Origin: Arthrobacter russicus
GTDB lineage: Bacteria; Actinomycetota; Actinomycetes; Actinomycetales; Micrococcaceae
NCBI RefSeq assembly: GCF_031454135.1
Contig: NZ_JAVDQF010000001.1
Coordinates: 3,472,001 to 3,536,000, forward strand
Direction of reading: 5' to 3'
DNA length: 64,000 bases
A program made the translations under genes and the position numbers. The stretch's first letter is position 1. Each line of letters starts with the position of its first letter. This document shows positions 1 to 8,559 of the stretch, in pieces. The notes below the pieces were generated by a model that was given only the letters and a program-made list of their open reading frames with translations, did not search any database and was not told the origin of the DNA.

Positions 1-61
1 CACCGGACAAGGTCAAGGCTGCGGCTGCGCCCAGCGCTGCCGCTAGTCTTACCAATTTCAT
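1..61 (-). CDS. Secreted or membrane protein, N-terminal fragment cut by the window edge
   Basis: Only the first 20 codons are present. They read as a classical signal peptide: Met-Lys, a short polar stretch with Arg at position 5, then an Ala/Leu-rich hydrophobic core (ALGAAAALTLSG). A GGAAGG ribosome binding site lies about six bases before the ATG at position 61, which supports the start. The gene runs leftward out of the window, so the mature protein cannot be named. The end of the visible part (TLSG) could lead into a lipobox or a signal peptidase I site; this cannot be decided from what is visible. Confidence 0.6.
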   Translation of the reverse strand, partial: MKLVRLAAALGAAAALTLSG

Positions 62-212
62 GATGAACCTTCCGTTGTTCTTGTAGGAATCGGGTGTTCA
101 AACAAACCGGACCTCGTTGTCCGAATTAGTCGTCAAGGCTAGGTACAAACCCTGGCAACAACCCGGCAATAGCCTGGAAGACACCTCGATGCCGGTGCGG
201 GGCCCCGGCCCT

Positions 213-282
213 AGCCCAACTTTCACGCCCGGAAGTTGGGCAGGAACGCCGCTGCTCCACTTTCAGGCGTGAAAGTTGGGCT
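213..282. repeat. Long palindromic element with 17-bp perfect arms
   Basis: Arms at 213-229 and 266-282 are perfect reverse complements (17/17). The 36-base loop contains further half-sites: 233-240 can pair with 215-222 as an alternative hairpin. It lies between the stop of the minus-strand lipoprotein gene (305) and the start of the next minus-strand gene (61), so it could act as a transcription terminator. There is no clear U-tract. The four-half-site design resembles the elements at 6686-6747 and 63930-63979, although the sequences differ. Confidence 0.7.
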
Positions 283-304
283 GGGGTGAAAGGGCCAAGC
301 CCGG

Positions 305-808
305 TCACACCGTCGCCTTGGCCTCCGCCGGTCCGCCGCAGCGGTCATCGCCGCCGACCCGGATCCAATCCGGGGAAACCGCGACGCTGCGCCGGACTGC
401 GCCGTCCGCGCCGAGAACCTGTACCGTGAGCGCGTGGGGGCTGCGCATCGGGAAAGCGAAGGTCCAGTTCTGGCCGTCCCGGGAGTAGAAGCTCGCTCCG
501 GAGAGATCCGTGCTGCTCGGCGGCGGGTCAGTGGCCGGCCTTGCCGTAGGCGCTGGGCTGGACGATGCCGGGCTGGGCGACGATGATTCCAGTGGCATCC
601 GGTCCGTCGAGGAGATGCATTCGGCGTCGAGGCAGATCCGTACTCCGCCGACCGGCTCGAGCTCCGGGTCGACGGAAAGCACCAGATCGTTCGACCAGCC
701 GATGGCGGTGCAGGCGGTCGGCGGAACGCAGCCGCCGAGCATCACGGCACCGGTCAACCCGAGGGCCGGAACCGGGACCGCCGCTGCCGTGCGGGTGAGC
801 CGTCGCAT
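305..808 (-). CDS. Small lipoprotein, function unknown
   Basis: A 167-residue protein with a lipoprotein signal peptide: two Arg residues near the N-terminus, a hydrophobic core, and a lipobox (LGGC) with the acylated Cys at about residue 27. The mature part has several Cys residues and a Ser/Pro/Ala/Thr-rich middle (about residues 70-100) that probably forms an extended linker. The C-terminal third carries an aromatic segment containing SRDGQNWTFAF. I recognise no named family. It is divergent from the YdeP-like gene at 960, with about 150 bases between them. It is presumably anchored to the outer face of the cell membrane. Confidence 0.65.
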   Translation of the reverse strand: MRRLTRTAAAVPVPALGLTGAVMLGGCVPPTACTAIGWSNDLVLSVDPELEPVGGVRICLDAECISSTDRMPLESSSPSPASSSPAPTARPATDPPPSSTDLSGASFYSRDGQNWTFAFPMRSPHALTVQVLGADGAVRRSVAVSPDWIRVGGDDRCGGPAEAKATV

Positions 809-959
809 GGAAACAGCGTAGACCGAAAACCGGATTCAGCCCAGGTTCCAGGCCGGAAATCGGCCTCGGCCCGGGTACGCCGGGGGTCGGTGCTGGCCGT
901 CTACGGCAACGCGTAATAGGCTGGCCGGAAGACGCCGTCGAGCTTGTGGGGGAACTGGA

Positions 960-3335
960 ATGAGTGCCCAGAGATCCAACCGGGATGAAGCGCCGGGCGC
1001 GCTGCCGGCAGGACTCGGACCGGTGGCTGGCCTACTGCCGGCGATGCCGCGGCAGGGCGGCTATGGTCCGGTTTCCACCCGGGACTGGTCGCAGCTGGAC
1101 TACCACCATCCCGCTGCCGGGTGGGGTGCGGCGATGTCCGTGGGCAAAGTTTTGCTGACCCAGGGCGAAGTCGTCTCCGGCAGCTTGGCGATGATCAAGA
1201 TGAACCATCCGGTGAAGGGTTTCGATTGCCCGGGGTGTGCCTGGCCGGACGACAACAAGGGCTTGATGCTCGACATCTGCGAGAACGGGATCAAGCACGT
1301 CACCTGGGAAATGACCCGAAAACGGGTGGACCCGCAGTTCTTCGCCAAACATTCGGTCACGGAACTCGCCACCTGGACCGACTTCGAGTTGGAGAACCAG
1401 GGCCGGTTGACCTACCCGATGGTCTACAACGCGGACACCGACCATTACGAACCGATCAGTTGGGATGCCGCCTTCGAGCTGGTCGCCGAAGAGCTCCGGG
1501 CCCTGGCGAGTCCCAACCAGGCTGCTTTCTACACCTCCGGACGGCTCAGCAACGAAGCTACCTTCGTTTACCAGCTGATGGTCCGCGAATTCGGCACCAA
1601 CAACCTGCCGGACTGTTCCAATATGTGCCACGAGGCCTCGGGACGCGCATTGCAGGCCTCGCTCGGCACCGGCAAGGGCACCTGCGACCTGGACGACTGG
1701 GAGGAATGCGACGCCCTGTTCATCATGGGCGTCAACGCGGCGTCGAACGCGCCCCGGATGCTCACTGCGCTTTCCGAAGCGACTAAACGGGGTGCGGCCG
1801 TGGTGCACATCAATCCGCTCGTCGAGGCCGGTGCCACCCGGACCATCGTGCCGCACGACATTGTGGACATGGCGCTTTTCAAGACCTCCTCGACCAGCAC
1901 CTTGAACTTGCAAGTGCGGCCGGGCGGGGATCTGGCTTTGCTGCGCGGCATGGCGAAGGCACTGTACGAAGCCGCCGAATCTGATCCCGGTGCGATCGAT
2001 CAGGACTTCCTGGACGCCTACACCAGTGGCTCGGCGGAGTATCGCGAGTTGGTGGCGGCCACGAGTTGGGCCGAACTGAGCCGGCAGGCCGGGCTGGGCG
2101 AAGCCGAGATCCGCCAGGCCGCCGAGGTCTACCGGCAGTCCGACAAGTCGATTTTCAGTTGGTGCCTGGGCATCACGCAGCACGAACACGGCGTGGACAC
2201 GGTACGGGAGATCGTCAATCTGCTGGCCTTGCGGGGAAACCTCGGCCGGCTCGGGGCCGGTCCGTCTCCGGTCCGCGGGCACAGCAATGTGCAGGGCAAC
2301 CGCACGTGCGGCATCGATCACCGGCCGGCCGGGGAGTTCTTGGACCGTCTCGACGCGGTCTGCGGAATCACTTCGCCGCGCGAGCCCGGCTTGGACACGG
2401 TCGGCATCATCAAGGCGATGCACGACGACGAACTGAAGGTGTTCGTCGGTCTGGGCGGGAACTTCGTGCTCGCCGCCCCGGACACCATTTATACCGCCCG
2501 CGGTATGCAGAAATGCGAACTCACCGTGCAGGTGAGCACGAAACTCAACCGCAGCCACTTGGTGCATGGCAAGAAAGCCTTGATTCTGCCGTGTTTGGGC
2601 CGTACTGAGGAAGACCTGCAGGCGAGCGGTCCGCAGGGGGTCAGCTGCGAAGATGCCATGAGCATGGTCCAACTCTCGGTGGGGCGGCGGAAACCGGCCT
2701 CGCCGCATTTGCTCTCGGAGACCGCGATCATCAACGGGATGGCCCGGGCGCTGCTGCCGCAGAGCGCTACCCCGTGGGAGTCCTACACCGAGGACTACGA
2801 TGCGATCCGTGAGGTGATGGCCCGGGTCCTGCCCGGTTTCGAGGATTACAACAGCCGGGTCCGCGAGCCGCTCGGCTTCCGGATCGCCCAGCCGCCGCGG
2901 GAACGCGAGTTCCAAACGCCGTCGGGCCTGGTCGAGTTCTCGCAAGCTCCGTTGCCGGACGTGATCCCAGCCGATGCCGAGGTACTGGTGTTGCAGACCA
3001 TGCGCTCGCACGACCAGTGGAACACCACGATCTATTCGGACAACGACCGCTACCGCGGGGTGAAAAACTTGCGTGAACTGATTTTCCTCAATAAAGCCGA
3101 CATGTCCGAGCGGGGCATCGGCCAGGGCGATTTCGTGGACATCACGGCTACCGCGAAGGACGGCAGCCTCCGCTCGCTGCGCAAGTACCGGGCGCTGGAG
3201 TACAACCTGCCGAGAGGGTCGGCGGCCGGGTACATGCCGGAGATGAATGTCTTGATCGGTTGGAGCGACTACAGCACGCAAAGCGATCAACCGCTCATGA
3301 AAAACCTGAAGGTCCGGGTGGTTCCGGCGCAATAG
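960..3335 (+). CDS. FdhF/YdeP-family molybdopterin oxidoreductase
   Basis: A 791-residue protein matching the YdeP branch of formate-dehydrogenase-like molybdoenzymes. The N-terminal region has the family hallmark FDCPGCAWPD (about residues 91-100), with two Cys instead of the full 4Fe-4S ligand set of true formate dehydrogenases. It is followed by the molybdopterin domain and a C-terminal molydopterin-dinucleotide-binding domain (from about residue 670; the typical QTMRSHDQWNTT segment is present). YdeP contributes to acid resistance in E. coli, but its substrate is not established. The ATG at 960 is preceded by a GGGGGAA ribosome binding site. There is no Tat signal, so it should be cytoplasmic. 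No dedicated subunits or cofactor genes lie nearby. Confidence 0.9.
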   Translation: MSAQRSNRDEAPGALPAGLGPVAGLLPAMPRQGGYGPVSTRDWSQLDYHHPAAGWGAAMSVGKVLLTQGEVVSGSLAMIKMNHPVKGFDCPGCAWPDDNKGLMLDICENGIKHVTWEMTRKRVDPQFFAKHSVTELATWTDFELENQGRLTYPMVYNADTDHYEPISWDAAFELVAEELRALASPNQAAFYTSGRLSNEATFVYQLMVREFGTNNLPDCSNMCHEASGRALQASLGTGKGTCDLDDWEECDALFIMGVNAASNAPRMLTALSEATKRGAAVVHINPLVEAGATRTIVPHDIVDMALFKTSSTSTLNLQVRPGGDLALLRGMAKALYEAAESDPGAIDQDFLDAYTSGSAEYRELVAATSWAELSRQAGLGEAEIRQAAEVYRQSDKSIFSWCLGITQHEHGVDTVREIVNLLALRGNLGRLGAGPSPVRGHSNVQGNRTCGIDHRPAGEFLDRLDAVCGITSPREPGLDTVGIIKAMHDDELKVFVGLGGNFVLAAPDTIYTARGMQKCELTVQVSTKLNRSHLVHGKKALILPCLGRTEEDLQASGPQGVSCEDAMSMVQLSVGRRKPASPHLLSETAIINGMARALLPQSATPWESYTEDYDAIREVMARVLPGFEDYNSRVREPLGFRIAQPPREREFQTPSGLVEFSQAPLPDVIPADAEVLVLQTMRSHDQWNTTIYSDNDRYRGVKNLRELIFLNKADMSERGIGQGDFVDITATAKDGSLRSLRKYRALEYNLPRGSAAGYMPEMNVLIGWSDYSTQSDQPLMKNLKVRVVPAQ

Positions 3336-3357
3336 CGGCGGCCCGGGGTTGCCGCCG

Positions 3358-3687
3358 CTATCCGGCGTCGATCGTCAATTCGCCCATCTCGTCCCAGCCC
3401 GAACCGTCCACCTTCCGGGAAACGATTTTCGGGGTGGCGGCGAGCACCGGCCGCATGGCTTCCAGGCCGGCAGCGAAGTGCTGGCTGGAGACGTGCGCCG
3501 CGGCCGCATCGTCGCCGTCGAACGCTTCGATCAGCACATATTCGTTGGGATCCGCCAAGCTCCGCGACCATTCGAACCAGAGATTGCCCGGCTCCTGGCG
3601 GGTCGCTGCCGTGAACTCGGCGGTGATCTCCGGGAAACGGTCGGCATGTTCGGCTTTGACCGGGAATTTGACCACGATGAAGTACAT
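3358..3687 (-). CDS. Putative quinol monooxygenase (ABM domain, YgiN-like)
   Basis: A 109-residue single-domain protein with the dimeric alpha+beta-barrel antibiotic-biosynthesis-monooxygenase fold. It shows a strand beginning MYFIVVKFPVK, the helix HADRFPEITAEF, the conserved EPGNLWFEWSRS stretch, and the pair YVLIEAFD...HVSSQHF. Members such as YgiN oxidise quinols without a cofactor, or act as small cofactor-free oxygenases. Its ATG lies 9 bases downstream of the stop of the MFS exporter gene, so the two are probably co-transcribed and share the TetR control upstream of the exporter. This pairing suggests a role in modifying or tolerating a quinone-like or aromatic compound; that is inference. 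Confidence 0.85.
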   Translation of the reverse strand: MYFIVVKFPVKAEHADRFPEITAEFTAATRQEPGNLWFEWSRSLADPNEYVLIEAFDGDDAAAAHVSSQHFAAGLEAMRPVLAATPKIVSRKVDGSGWDEMGELTIDAG

Positions 3688-3696
3688 GTTTTCAGC

Positions 3697-5184
3697 CTAC
3701 CCCGGCACCCGGCTGAACCGTCGGGCGCGGAAGGCTCCGGCCACTACGACCCCGCCCGCCAGGAAGGTGATGATGCTGGCCGCGAGCAGGGCGGTGTCCG
3801 CTCCGGTGGTGAACGCCGCGATGATTGCGGCGTGCTGTTCCGGTGCCTGGAGCAACGCCTGCGCGACCGTGTGCGAGGTTTGCAGGCCAACCGGCAGACC
3901 CTGGGTGAAGCTCACGGTCAGCACGGTGCCGACGACCGCGACGCCGATGGCGCTGCCGAGTTCCCGGGTCGCGGATTGCAAACCGCCGGCGATGCCGGCT
4001 TGTTCGGCGGGTAGCGCTGCCGCGATTTCCGTGGTCAGGCTGGGCAGCGCCAGAGCCAAGCCGGTCCCGATGACCAGCAGCCAGAGGGCATAGACGGGGT
4101 GCGGCTGCTGTGCGGCCTGCGAGATGCCGAACAAGCCCAGACTGGTCAGCAGGAATGCCGCGCCCAGCGTCAACGGGACGCCCAGCCGGTTGCGGGTTTT
4201 CCGCGCATAGAGCGGGCTCAACAGGACCGGAATGGTGGTCGGCAAGATGCCCAGACCGGCCTGCAACACGGAATAGCCGCGGCTGTACTGCAGCACCGAG
4301 GCATTGACGTAGAACAGGCCGAAGTTGCCGAAGAACATGATCAACATGCCGAAGCAGGCACTGCTGAGCAGCGGATTCCGGAACAGGCGCGGATCCAGCA
4401 TCGGGTGGCGTACCCGGAGTTCGACCAGAACCCAGGCACCGATCAGCACGGCGCCGAGGCAGAAGGCGAAGAGCACCGTGAAGCTCGCCCAGCCTTGTTC
4501 GGGTCCTTCGATGACGCCGATCAGCAAGGCCAGGACGGCCAGGACGAAAAGAAGCGTCCCCATCGGGTCGAGGTTTCGTTGGTGGCGGGCTGTCCGCGGG
4601 GCCGCGATCCCCATGCAGACGGCGAGCAGGGCGGCGATTGCCGCCGCTGCGATGAAGAGGCTTTGCCAGCTGCCGGTGCTCAGCAGCGCACCGCCGCCGA
4701 GGTTGCCGATCACGCCGCCGAACCCGGTGGTCGCCGCCCAGATGCCCAGGGCCCGGTTCCGGTGCTCGGCCGGGGTGACGTTGACGATCATGCCGACGCA
4801 GTTCGGCAGCACCAAGGCCGCGCCGAAGCCGGTGACGGTCCGGCCCAGCAGCATGAGCAGCACGTCGGGAGCCAATGCGCACAGCGCCGCGCCGAGCGCG
4901 AAGACGATCAAGCCGGTGGTCAGCACGCCTTTGCGGCCGAACCGGTCTCCCGCAGCACCGGACGGAAGCACGAACGAAGCGAAGATCACCACGTAGATGT
5001 CCACGATCCAGAGCAGGTTGGAGGCGCTGGGTTGCAACTGGCTGCGCGAAATCAGCGGTGCCGCGAGGTTGATCGAGGCGACGAACCCGATGACCAGGAT
5101 GGTGCAAGCGCACATGAGCGCCAATACCAGGCCGGGGTGCGGAGCTTTCCGCTGCGGCTTGGGGCGGGTCGTGGTCGAGGTCAT
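3697..5184 (-). CDS. MFS multidrug exporter, DHA2 (EmrB/QacA) type
   Basis: A 495-residue integral membrane protein with about 14 predicted membrane segments, as in the DHA2 drug:proton antiporters. MFS motif A appears as GAAGDRFGRKGVL between segments 2 and 3, and an antiporter motif C-like segment (GFGGVIGNLGGG) lies in segment 5. The start at 5184 has a strong GAGGAG ribosome binding site. It is divergent from a TetR repressor gene and a perfect 12-bp inverted repeat lies between them, so induction by its own export substrate is likely. The downstream ABM monooxygenase gene is probably in the same transcript. The substrate cannot be predicted. Confidence 0.9.
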   Translation of the reverse strand: MTSTTTRPKPQRKAPHPGLVLALMCACTILVIGFVASINLAAPLISRSQLQPSASNLLWIVDIYVVIFASFVLPSGAAGDRFGRKGVLTTGLIVFALGAALCALAPDVLLMLLGRTVTGFGAALVLPNCVGMIVNVTPAEHRNRALGIWAATTGFGGVIGNLGGGALLSTGSWQSLFIAAAAIAALLAVCMGIAAPRTARHQRNLDPMGTLLFVLAVLALLIGVIEGPEQGWASFTVLFAFCLGAVLIGAWVLVELRVRHPMLDPRLFRNPLLSSACFGMLIMFFGNFGLFYVNASVLQYSRGYSVLQAGLGILPTTIPVLLSPLYARKTRNRLGVPLTLGAAFLLTSLGLFGISQAAQQPHPVYALWLLVIGTGLALALPSLTTEIAAALPAEQAGIAGGLQSATRELGSAIGVAVVGTVLTVSFTQGLPVGLQTSHTVAQALLQAPEQHAAIIAAFTTGADTALLAASIITFLAGGVVVAGAFRARRFSRVPG

Positions 5185-5208
5185 GGGTGAATCTCCTCAG
5201 TTATGAGT

Positions 5209-5245
5209 CATCGTGTATCGAAACTAAATATAACGATACACGATG
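5209..5245. promoter_or_regulatory. TetR operator between the exporter and its repressor
   Basis: A perfect 12-bp inverted repeat (CATCGTGTATCG at 5209-5220 and its complement at 5234-5245) with an AT-rich 13-base spacer, in the divergent region between the MFS gene and the TetR gene. The position is that expected for an autoregulating TetR repressor. The right arm contains the upstream candidate ATG (5243) of the regulator, which argues for the downstream start at 5264 or for a leaderless message. Confidence 0.75.
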
Positions 5246-5263
5246 TCCAGGTATCATGGATGC

Positions 5264-5839
5264 ATGATTGAAGAATCGGGACCGGGCGGGCGGCCGCGAA
5301 GTGAAAAAGCCCGCGTCGCAGTGCTGCATGCGGTCGACGACCTGCTGGGCGAGGTCGGCTATGCGGCGATGAACATGAAGGGCATCGCCGAGCGGGCCGG
5401 GGTCTCCCGGATGACCGTGTACCGCTGGTGGTCCACCAAAGCGGAGATCCTTTTCGAGGCCAGTGTGATCGACGCCGAGCAGGAGCTCGCGGTCTCCGCT
5501 GAGGGGTCTGCTGCGGAGATTCTGGCCGACTATTCGACGAAGCTGGTGCGCTTCCTCACGGAATCTGCGGCGGGTGCGGCTTACCGTGCGCTGGTCGGCG
5601 AAGCGCAGCACGACCAAGTGGTCGCGGAGCTGATTTCGTCGAACGACGTGTTGCGGAGCAGTGCGCGGAAAGCCCTGCTCGCCTCCGGCTATTCGGACGG
5701 CTCCGGGGTTCCGTTGGAACAGGCTTGCGGACTGTTGGTGGGGCCGGTGTTTTTCTGGGCAATGAGCGGGCGTCTCGGGCGGGTTGACATCGAGGGTTCG
5801 GTGGCGGCGTTCCGGCGGGCGGTCGGATCGGAGCATTGA
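5264..5839 (+). CDS. TetR-family repressor of the adjacent exporter
   Basis: A 191-residue regulator (198 if the ATG at 5243 is used). The N-terminal helix-turn-helix domain covers about residues 10-60 and shows the typical pattern GVSRMTVYRWWSTKAEILFEA. The remaining two thirds form an alpha-helical ligand-binding and dimerisation domain (TetR_C_33-like). I prefer 5264 because the 5243 ATG sits inside the operator arm and has no ribosome binding site, though neither start has a strong one. Its divergent position and the operator at 5209-5245 point to repression of the MFS exporter and ABM monooxygenase, and of itself. Confidence 0.88.
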   Translation: MIEESGPGGRPRSEKARVAVLHAVDDLLGEVGYAAMNMKGIAERAGVSRMTVYRWWSTKAEILFEASVIDAEQELAVSAEGSAAEILADYSTKLVRFLTESAAGAAYRALVGEAQHDQVVAELISSNDVLRSSARKALLASGYSDGSGVPLEQACGLLVGPVFFWAMSGRLGRVDIEGSVAAFRRAVGSEH

Positions 5840-5870
5840 CGCAACCGTTAGGTTGCAATAGCGGGTTGCG
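5836..5870 (+). promoter_or_regulatory. Candidate promoter and ArsR operator before the SRPBCC-ArsR operon
   Basis: GCAACC-GTTA-GGTTGC (5841-5856) is a perfect inverted repeat and a third half-site GGTTGC follows at 5864-5869. A TTGACG box at 5836-5841 overlaps the TetR stop codon and could be a -35 element with the operator filling the spacer. An ArsR repressor bound here would block the operon that encodes it. This is inferred from position and symmetry; the -10 element is poor. Confidence 0.5.
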
Positions 5871-5896
5871 ATCTGCCGAATCAACGAGGAGATGTC

Positions 5897-6328
5897 ATGG
5901 GATTCCCGAATCACATCGAACGCACCATCGAAGTGCCGCAATCGCCGGAGCAGGTTTGGACGGCGATCACCTCAGCCGAAGGCCTGGGCAGCTGGTTCGG
6001 CAATCGGGCCACCGTCGACCTCCGCGTCGGCGGCCTGGCCCAGGTGGATTGGGATGAAGGCAGCGACGCCGAATTGCGGATCGAGCGTCTGGAGGAGCCG
6101 AACGTCTTCGGTTACACCTGGCGGGTCGATGAAGTACCGGCCGACAACCCGCAGCGGACCTACGTCGAATTCAGCTTGACTCCGATTCCCGGCGGAACCC
6201 GGATCCACGTCGTCGAGAGCGGGTTCGCGCAACTGGCCCAGGATCTGTACGACAAGGGGTTCGCCTCGCACACCGAAGGCTGGCCCCGGGAACTGGGCGA
6301 GTTGGTGGATTACCTCAATGCCGCGTGA
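5897..6328 (+). CDS. SRPBCC/AHSA1-family protein
   Basis: A 143-residue START/Bet v1-like protein of the AHSA1 group. It shows the N-terminal strand IERTIEVPQSPEQVWTAIT, the Gly-rich turn LGSWFGNRATVDLRVGG, and the C-terminal long helix covering the cavity (FASHTEGWPRELGELVDYL). A good GAGGAG ribosome binding site precedes ATG 5897. Such proteins bind hydrophobic ligands and are very often encoded together with an ArsR repressor, as here: the ArsR gene overlaps its 3' end by 11 bases. The ligand is unknown. Expression is probably controlled by the operator at 5836-5870. Confidence 0.88.
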   Translation: MGFPNHIERTIEVPQSPEQVWTAITSAEGLGSWFGNRATVDLRVGGLAQVDWDEGSDAELRIERLEEPNVFGYTWRVDEVPADNPQRTYVEFSLTPIPGGTRIHVVESGFAQLAQDLYDKGFASHTEGWPRELGELVDYLNAA

Positions 6329-6686
6329 CAGCGCGGTGCCGTCCGGCGCGGCGACGCCGTCCGGCACCGAATCGGTTGCGGAACAGGTGTTCGCCGCGCT
6401 GGCGGATCCGAACCGGCGAAGCATCCTGGCCAAACTGGCTGCGCACGGTCCGCGCACCGCAACCGAATTGAGCCAGGCGTTGCCGATCACCAGGCAGGGC
6501 ATCGCCAAGCATCTGGGACTGCTCGCCGACGCCGGGCTGGTCACGGCCGAGCCGGGGGAGGGCCGCCGGGTCAGGTTCCGGTTGTCATCGCAGCCGATCC
6601 GGGTCGCGCAACGATTCCTGACTGCCCTGGCCCGCGATTGGGACGGACCGCTGCAGGCGCTGCGCGAAGAACTCGACAAAAGATGA
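6318..6686 (+). CDS. ArsR-family winged-helix regulator
   Basis: A 122-residue regulator whose winged helix-turn-helix begins near residue 20 (AEQVFAALADPNRRSILAKL), continues through the recognition helix (TRQGIAKHLGLLADAGLV) and the wing (AEPGEGRRVRFRLS). It has no Cys metal-binding motif in helix alpha3, so it is of the non-metal type commonly paired with SRPBCC proteins. The start overlaps the SRPBCC gene by 11 bases, consistent with translational coupling. It probably represses its own operon through the inverted repeats upstream of the SRPBCC gene. Confidence 0.88.
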   Translation: MPRDSAVPSGAATPSGTESVAEQVFAALADPNRRSILAKLAAHGPRTATELSQALPITRQGIAKHLGLLADAGLVTAEPGEGRRVRFRLSSQPIRVAQRFLTALARDWDGPLQALREELDKR

Positions 6687-6798
6687 CGCCGTCGAAATTG
6701 GCTGACGCCGCGGAAATTTCTCCGGCGCCCGCCAATTTCGGCGGCGTGGATCTGGATTGCGGACCCGCTCCCTATGGCGTCCCCGCTCCCTATGGCGT
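6686..6798. repeat. Second long palindromic element, plus an 18-bp tandem duplication
   Basis: Arms at 6686-6702 and 6731-6747 are reverse complements at 16 of 17 positions, with a 28-base loop. Inside the loop a copy of the left half-site (TGACGCCG-NN-GAAATT) is directly repeated, and a small inner stem CGCCG/CGGCG can form. Directly after it the 17-base string at 6764-6780 is repeated at 6782-6798. The block lies between the convergent ArsR (plus) and LapA (minus) genes, so it may serve as a bidirectional terminator. Confidence 0.65.
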
Positions 6799-6807
6799 CG
6801 CCGACGC

Positions 6808-7056
6808 CTAATTCTTTTTGCGGGATTTCAGCCAGGGGAACAGCGAACCGATCGCGATGCCGACCACGAGCAGCACGAGGATCAAAGCCCACAGCGGCGA
6901 ATTCACCGCCCAGACCAGGATCTGGACCCGTACCGTGCCTTGGTTCGTGACGATGAAGATCACGGCAAGGATCGCCAACCCGACGGCGGTGATCAGCCGG
7001 GTGGTCAGCCAGGCGGGGCGGGAGGACTGCGGGGGCGTCGCCGGGGAGTTCGTCAT
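6808..7056 (-). CDS. LapA-domain small membrane protein
   Basis: An 82-residue protein with two transmembrane helices (about residues 21-38 and 53-75) separated by the motif FIVTNQGTVRVQILVW, typical of the lipopolysaccharide-assembly-protein-A (DUF1049) domain, and a basic C-terminus (KSRKKN). In actinobacteria such proteins are small inner-membrane proteins of unknown role. The start is the ATG at 7056, preceded by GGCAGGA. It is divergent from the P450 operon, with about 150 bases between them. Confidence 0.85.
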   Translation of the reverse strand: MTNSPATPPQSSRPAWLTTRLITAVGLAILAVIFIVTNQGTVRVQILVWAVNSPLWALILVLLVVGIAIGSLFPWLKSRKKN

Positions 7057-7203
7057 GGTCCTGCCTTTCGGAGTGCGGCTGTTCGGTGTGCCAACTCTAT
7101 CCAAAGCGATTGCTGAGAAAGCCAAAAAGTATCCGATACCGGCCGTTTCACTCTTCTCCAGCGCGGTATAACCGAAGAAAGGCTGCGGTCTAAGGAGAGC
7201 GTC

Positions 7204-8559
7204 ATGACAGCGACGGCGTCGTCGGGGATCAAGCGAAAAGACATCAGTGCCTTCCGGCCGGGAAACGGCTTGCCGGACGGTCCCAAGCTGCCGATCGCGC
7301 TGCAGACATTGATTTACTTCACCGCCCGGCCGCAATTGATGCGGTATTGCCGGGCGAAGTACGGTCCGGCGTTCACCGTGCGGTTCATGAAGCGGTCCGT
7401 GGTGGTGATCACCGAAGTCGAAGAGATCCGGAAGCTCTTCAGCGGTTCGCCGCAGGCGTTCCACGCCGGTGAAGGAAACCGGGTGCTGCAACCGATTGTG
7501 GGCGACCAGTCCTTGCTGATCCTCGATGAGGATCCCCATCTGCGGCACCGCAAGTTGCTGATGCCGGCCTTCGCCGGCGCTTCGCTGCGCGGCTATCGGG
7601 AACTGATCGCGGCCATCGCCGATGAAGAAGTACCTGGCTGGCGCCCCGGACGGACCCGCTTGGCCGAGCATACCCAGGCGATCACGTTGGAGATCATTTT
7701 GCGAGTGGTTTTCGGGGTGACCGATCCGGTGCGGCTCGCGAAAATGCGGACGTTGGTGCTGGGCGTCACCGGTGCCAGCCTGTTCACCATGGCCGGCACG
7801 CTGTTCCCGGTGCTGATGAAGCGGATTTGGCCCTGGAACCGGTTGCAGCGGACCCTTGATGGCTTGGATGAGTTGTTGTATGCGGAGATCCGGGAGTGCC
7901 GGGAGGCGCCGGATCTGGCTGCCCGGACGGACGTGCTGGCCCGGATGGTGCGGGCCGGTGACGATGCTGATGGCTTGTCGGATGTGGAGATCCGGGATGA
8001 GTTGGTGACCTTGTTGTTGGCCGGGCATGAGACGACGTCGAATGGTTTGGCGTGGACGTTGCATGAGTTGATGCGTGCTCCGGTGGAGCTGGCCCGGGCG
8101 GTGGCGGCTGCGGATCGGCAGGACAAGGAAGGCGATGAGTTCCTGGAAGCCTGTTTCAAAGAAGGGTTGCGGCTCCGCCCGGTGATCGGCGGCGTGGCCC
8201 GGCGGCTGACCGAACCAGCCGAAATCGCCGGCTACCAGTTGCCGGCCGGCGTCGTGGTCTCGCCCTCGATCGATCTGGTGCAACACGATCATGCGCTGCA
8301 TGCCGATCCCGGGGAGTTCCGGCCGGATCGGTGTTTGGACGGCAGCCTCACGACGTCGAACTGGTTGCCGTTCGGCGGCGGGGTGCGGCGCTGCATCGGC
8401 GCCGGCTTCTCAATGCTGGAATCCGTGGAGATCCTGCGCAAGGTGCTGCAGACGTGGGAGCTGGCACCGGTGGCCGAAAAACCGGAAGCCACCAAGACCC
8501 GGCACATCACCTTGGTGCCGGCCAAGGGCGCCCGGGCGATCCTGAGCCGCCGCCGATGA
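7204..8559 (+). CDS. Cytochrome P450, first of a tandem pair
   Basis: A 451-residue soluble class-I type P450. The I-helix oxygen-activation motif AGHETT starts at residue 273, the K-helix EGLRLRP follows, and the haem-binding loop is FGGGVRRCIGAG with the axial Cys at about residue 397. A strong AAGGAGAG ribosome binding site precedes the ATG, and TATAAC at 7167-7172 is a candidate -10 box. The stop overlaps the start of a second P450 (ATGA), so the two are translationally coupled. No ferredoxin or reductase gene is adjacent, so electrons must come from elsewhere. Large tracts are nearly identical at DNA level to the second gene. The substrate is unknown. Confidence 0.93.
   Translation: MTATASSGIKRKDISAFRPGNGLPDGPKLPIALQTLIYFTARPQLMRYCRAKYGPAFTVRFMKRSVVVITEVEEIRKLFSGSPQAFHAGEGNRVLQPIVGDQSLLILDEDPHLRHRKLLMPAFAGASLRGYRELIAAIADEEVPGWRPGRTRLAEHTQAITLEIILRVVFGVTDPVRLAKMRTLVLGVTGASLFTMAGTLFPVLMKRIWPWNRLQRTLDGLDELLYAEIRECREAPDLAARTDVLARMVRAGDDADGLSDVEIRDELVTLLLAGHETTSNGLAWTLHELMRAPVELARAVAAADRQDKEGDEFLEACFKEGLRLRPVIGGVARRLTEPAEIAGYQLPAGVVVSPSIDLVQHDHALHADPGEFRPDRCLDGSLTTSNWLPFGGGVRRCIGAGFSMLESVEILRKVLQTWELAPVAEKPEATKTRHITLVPAKGARAILSRRR

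Noticed and set aside
126-308. 60-codon minus-strand frame over the first palindrome
   Set aside because: It spans the palindromic element, lacks a ribosome binding site and has no similarity to any family.
1032-3332. Long open minus-strand frame (766 codons) opposite the YdeP-like gene
   Set aside because: It mirrors the plus-strand gene; its translation is rich in Arg/His/Pro without motifs, as expected for antisense of a GC-rich gene.
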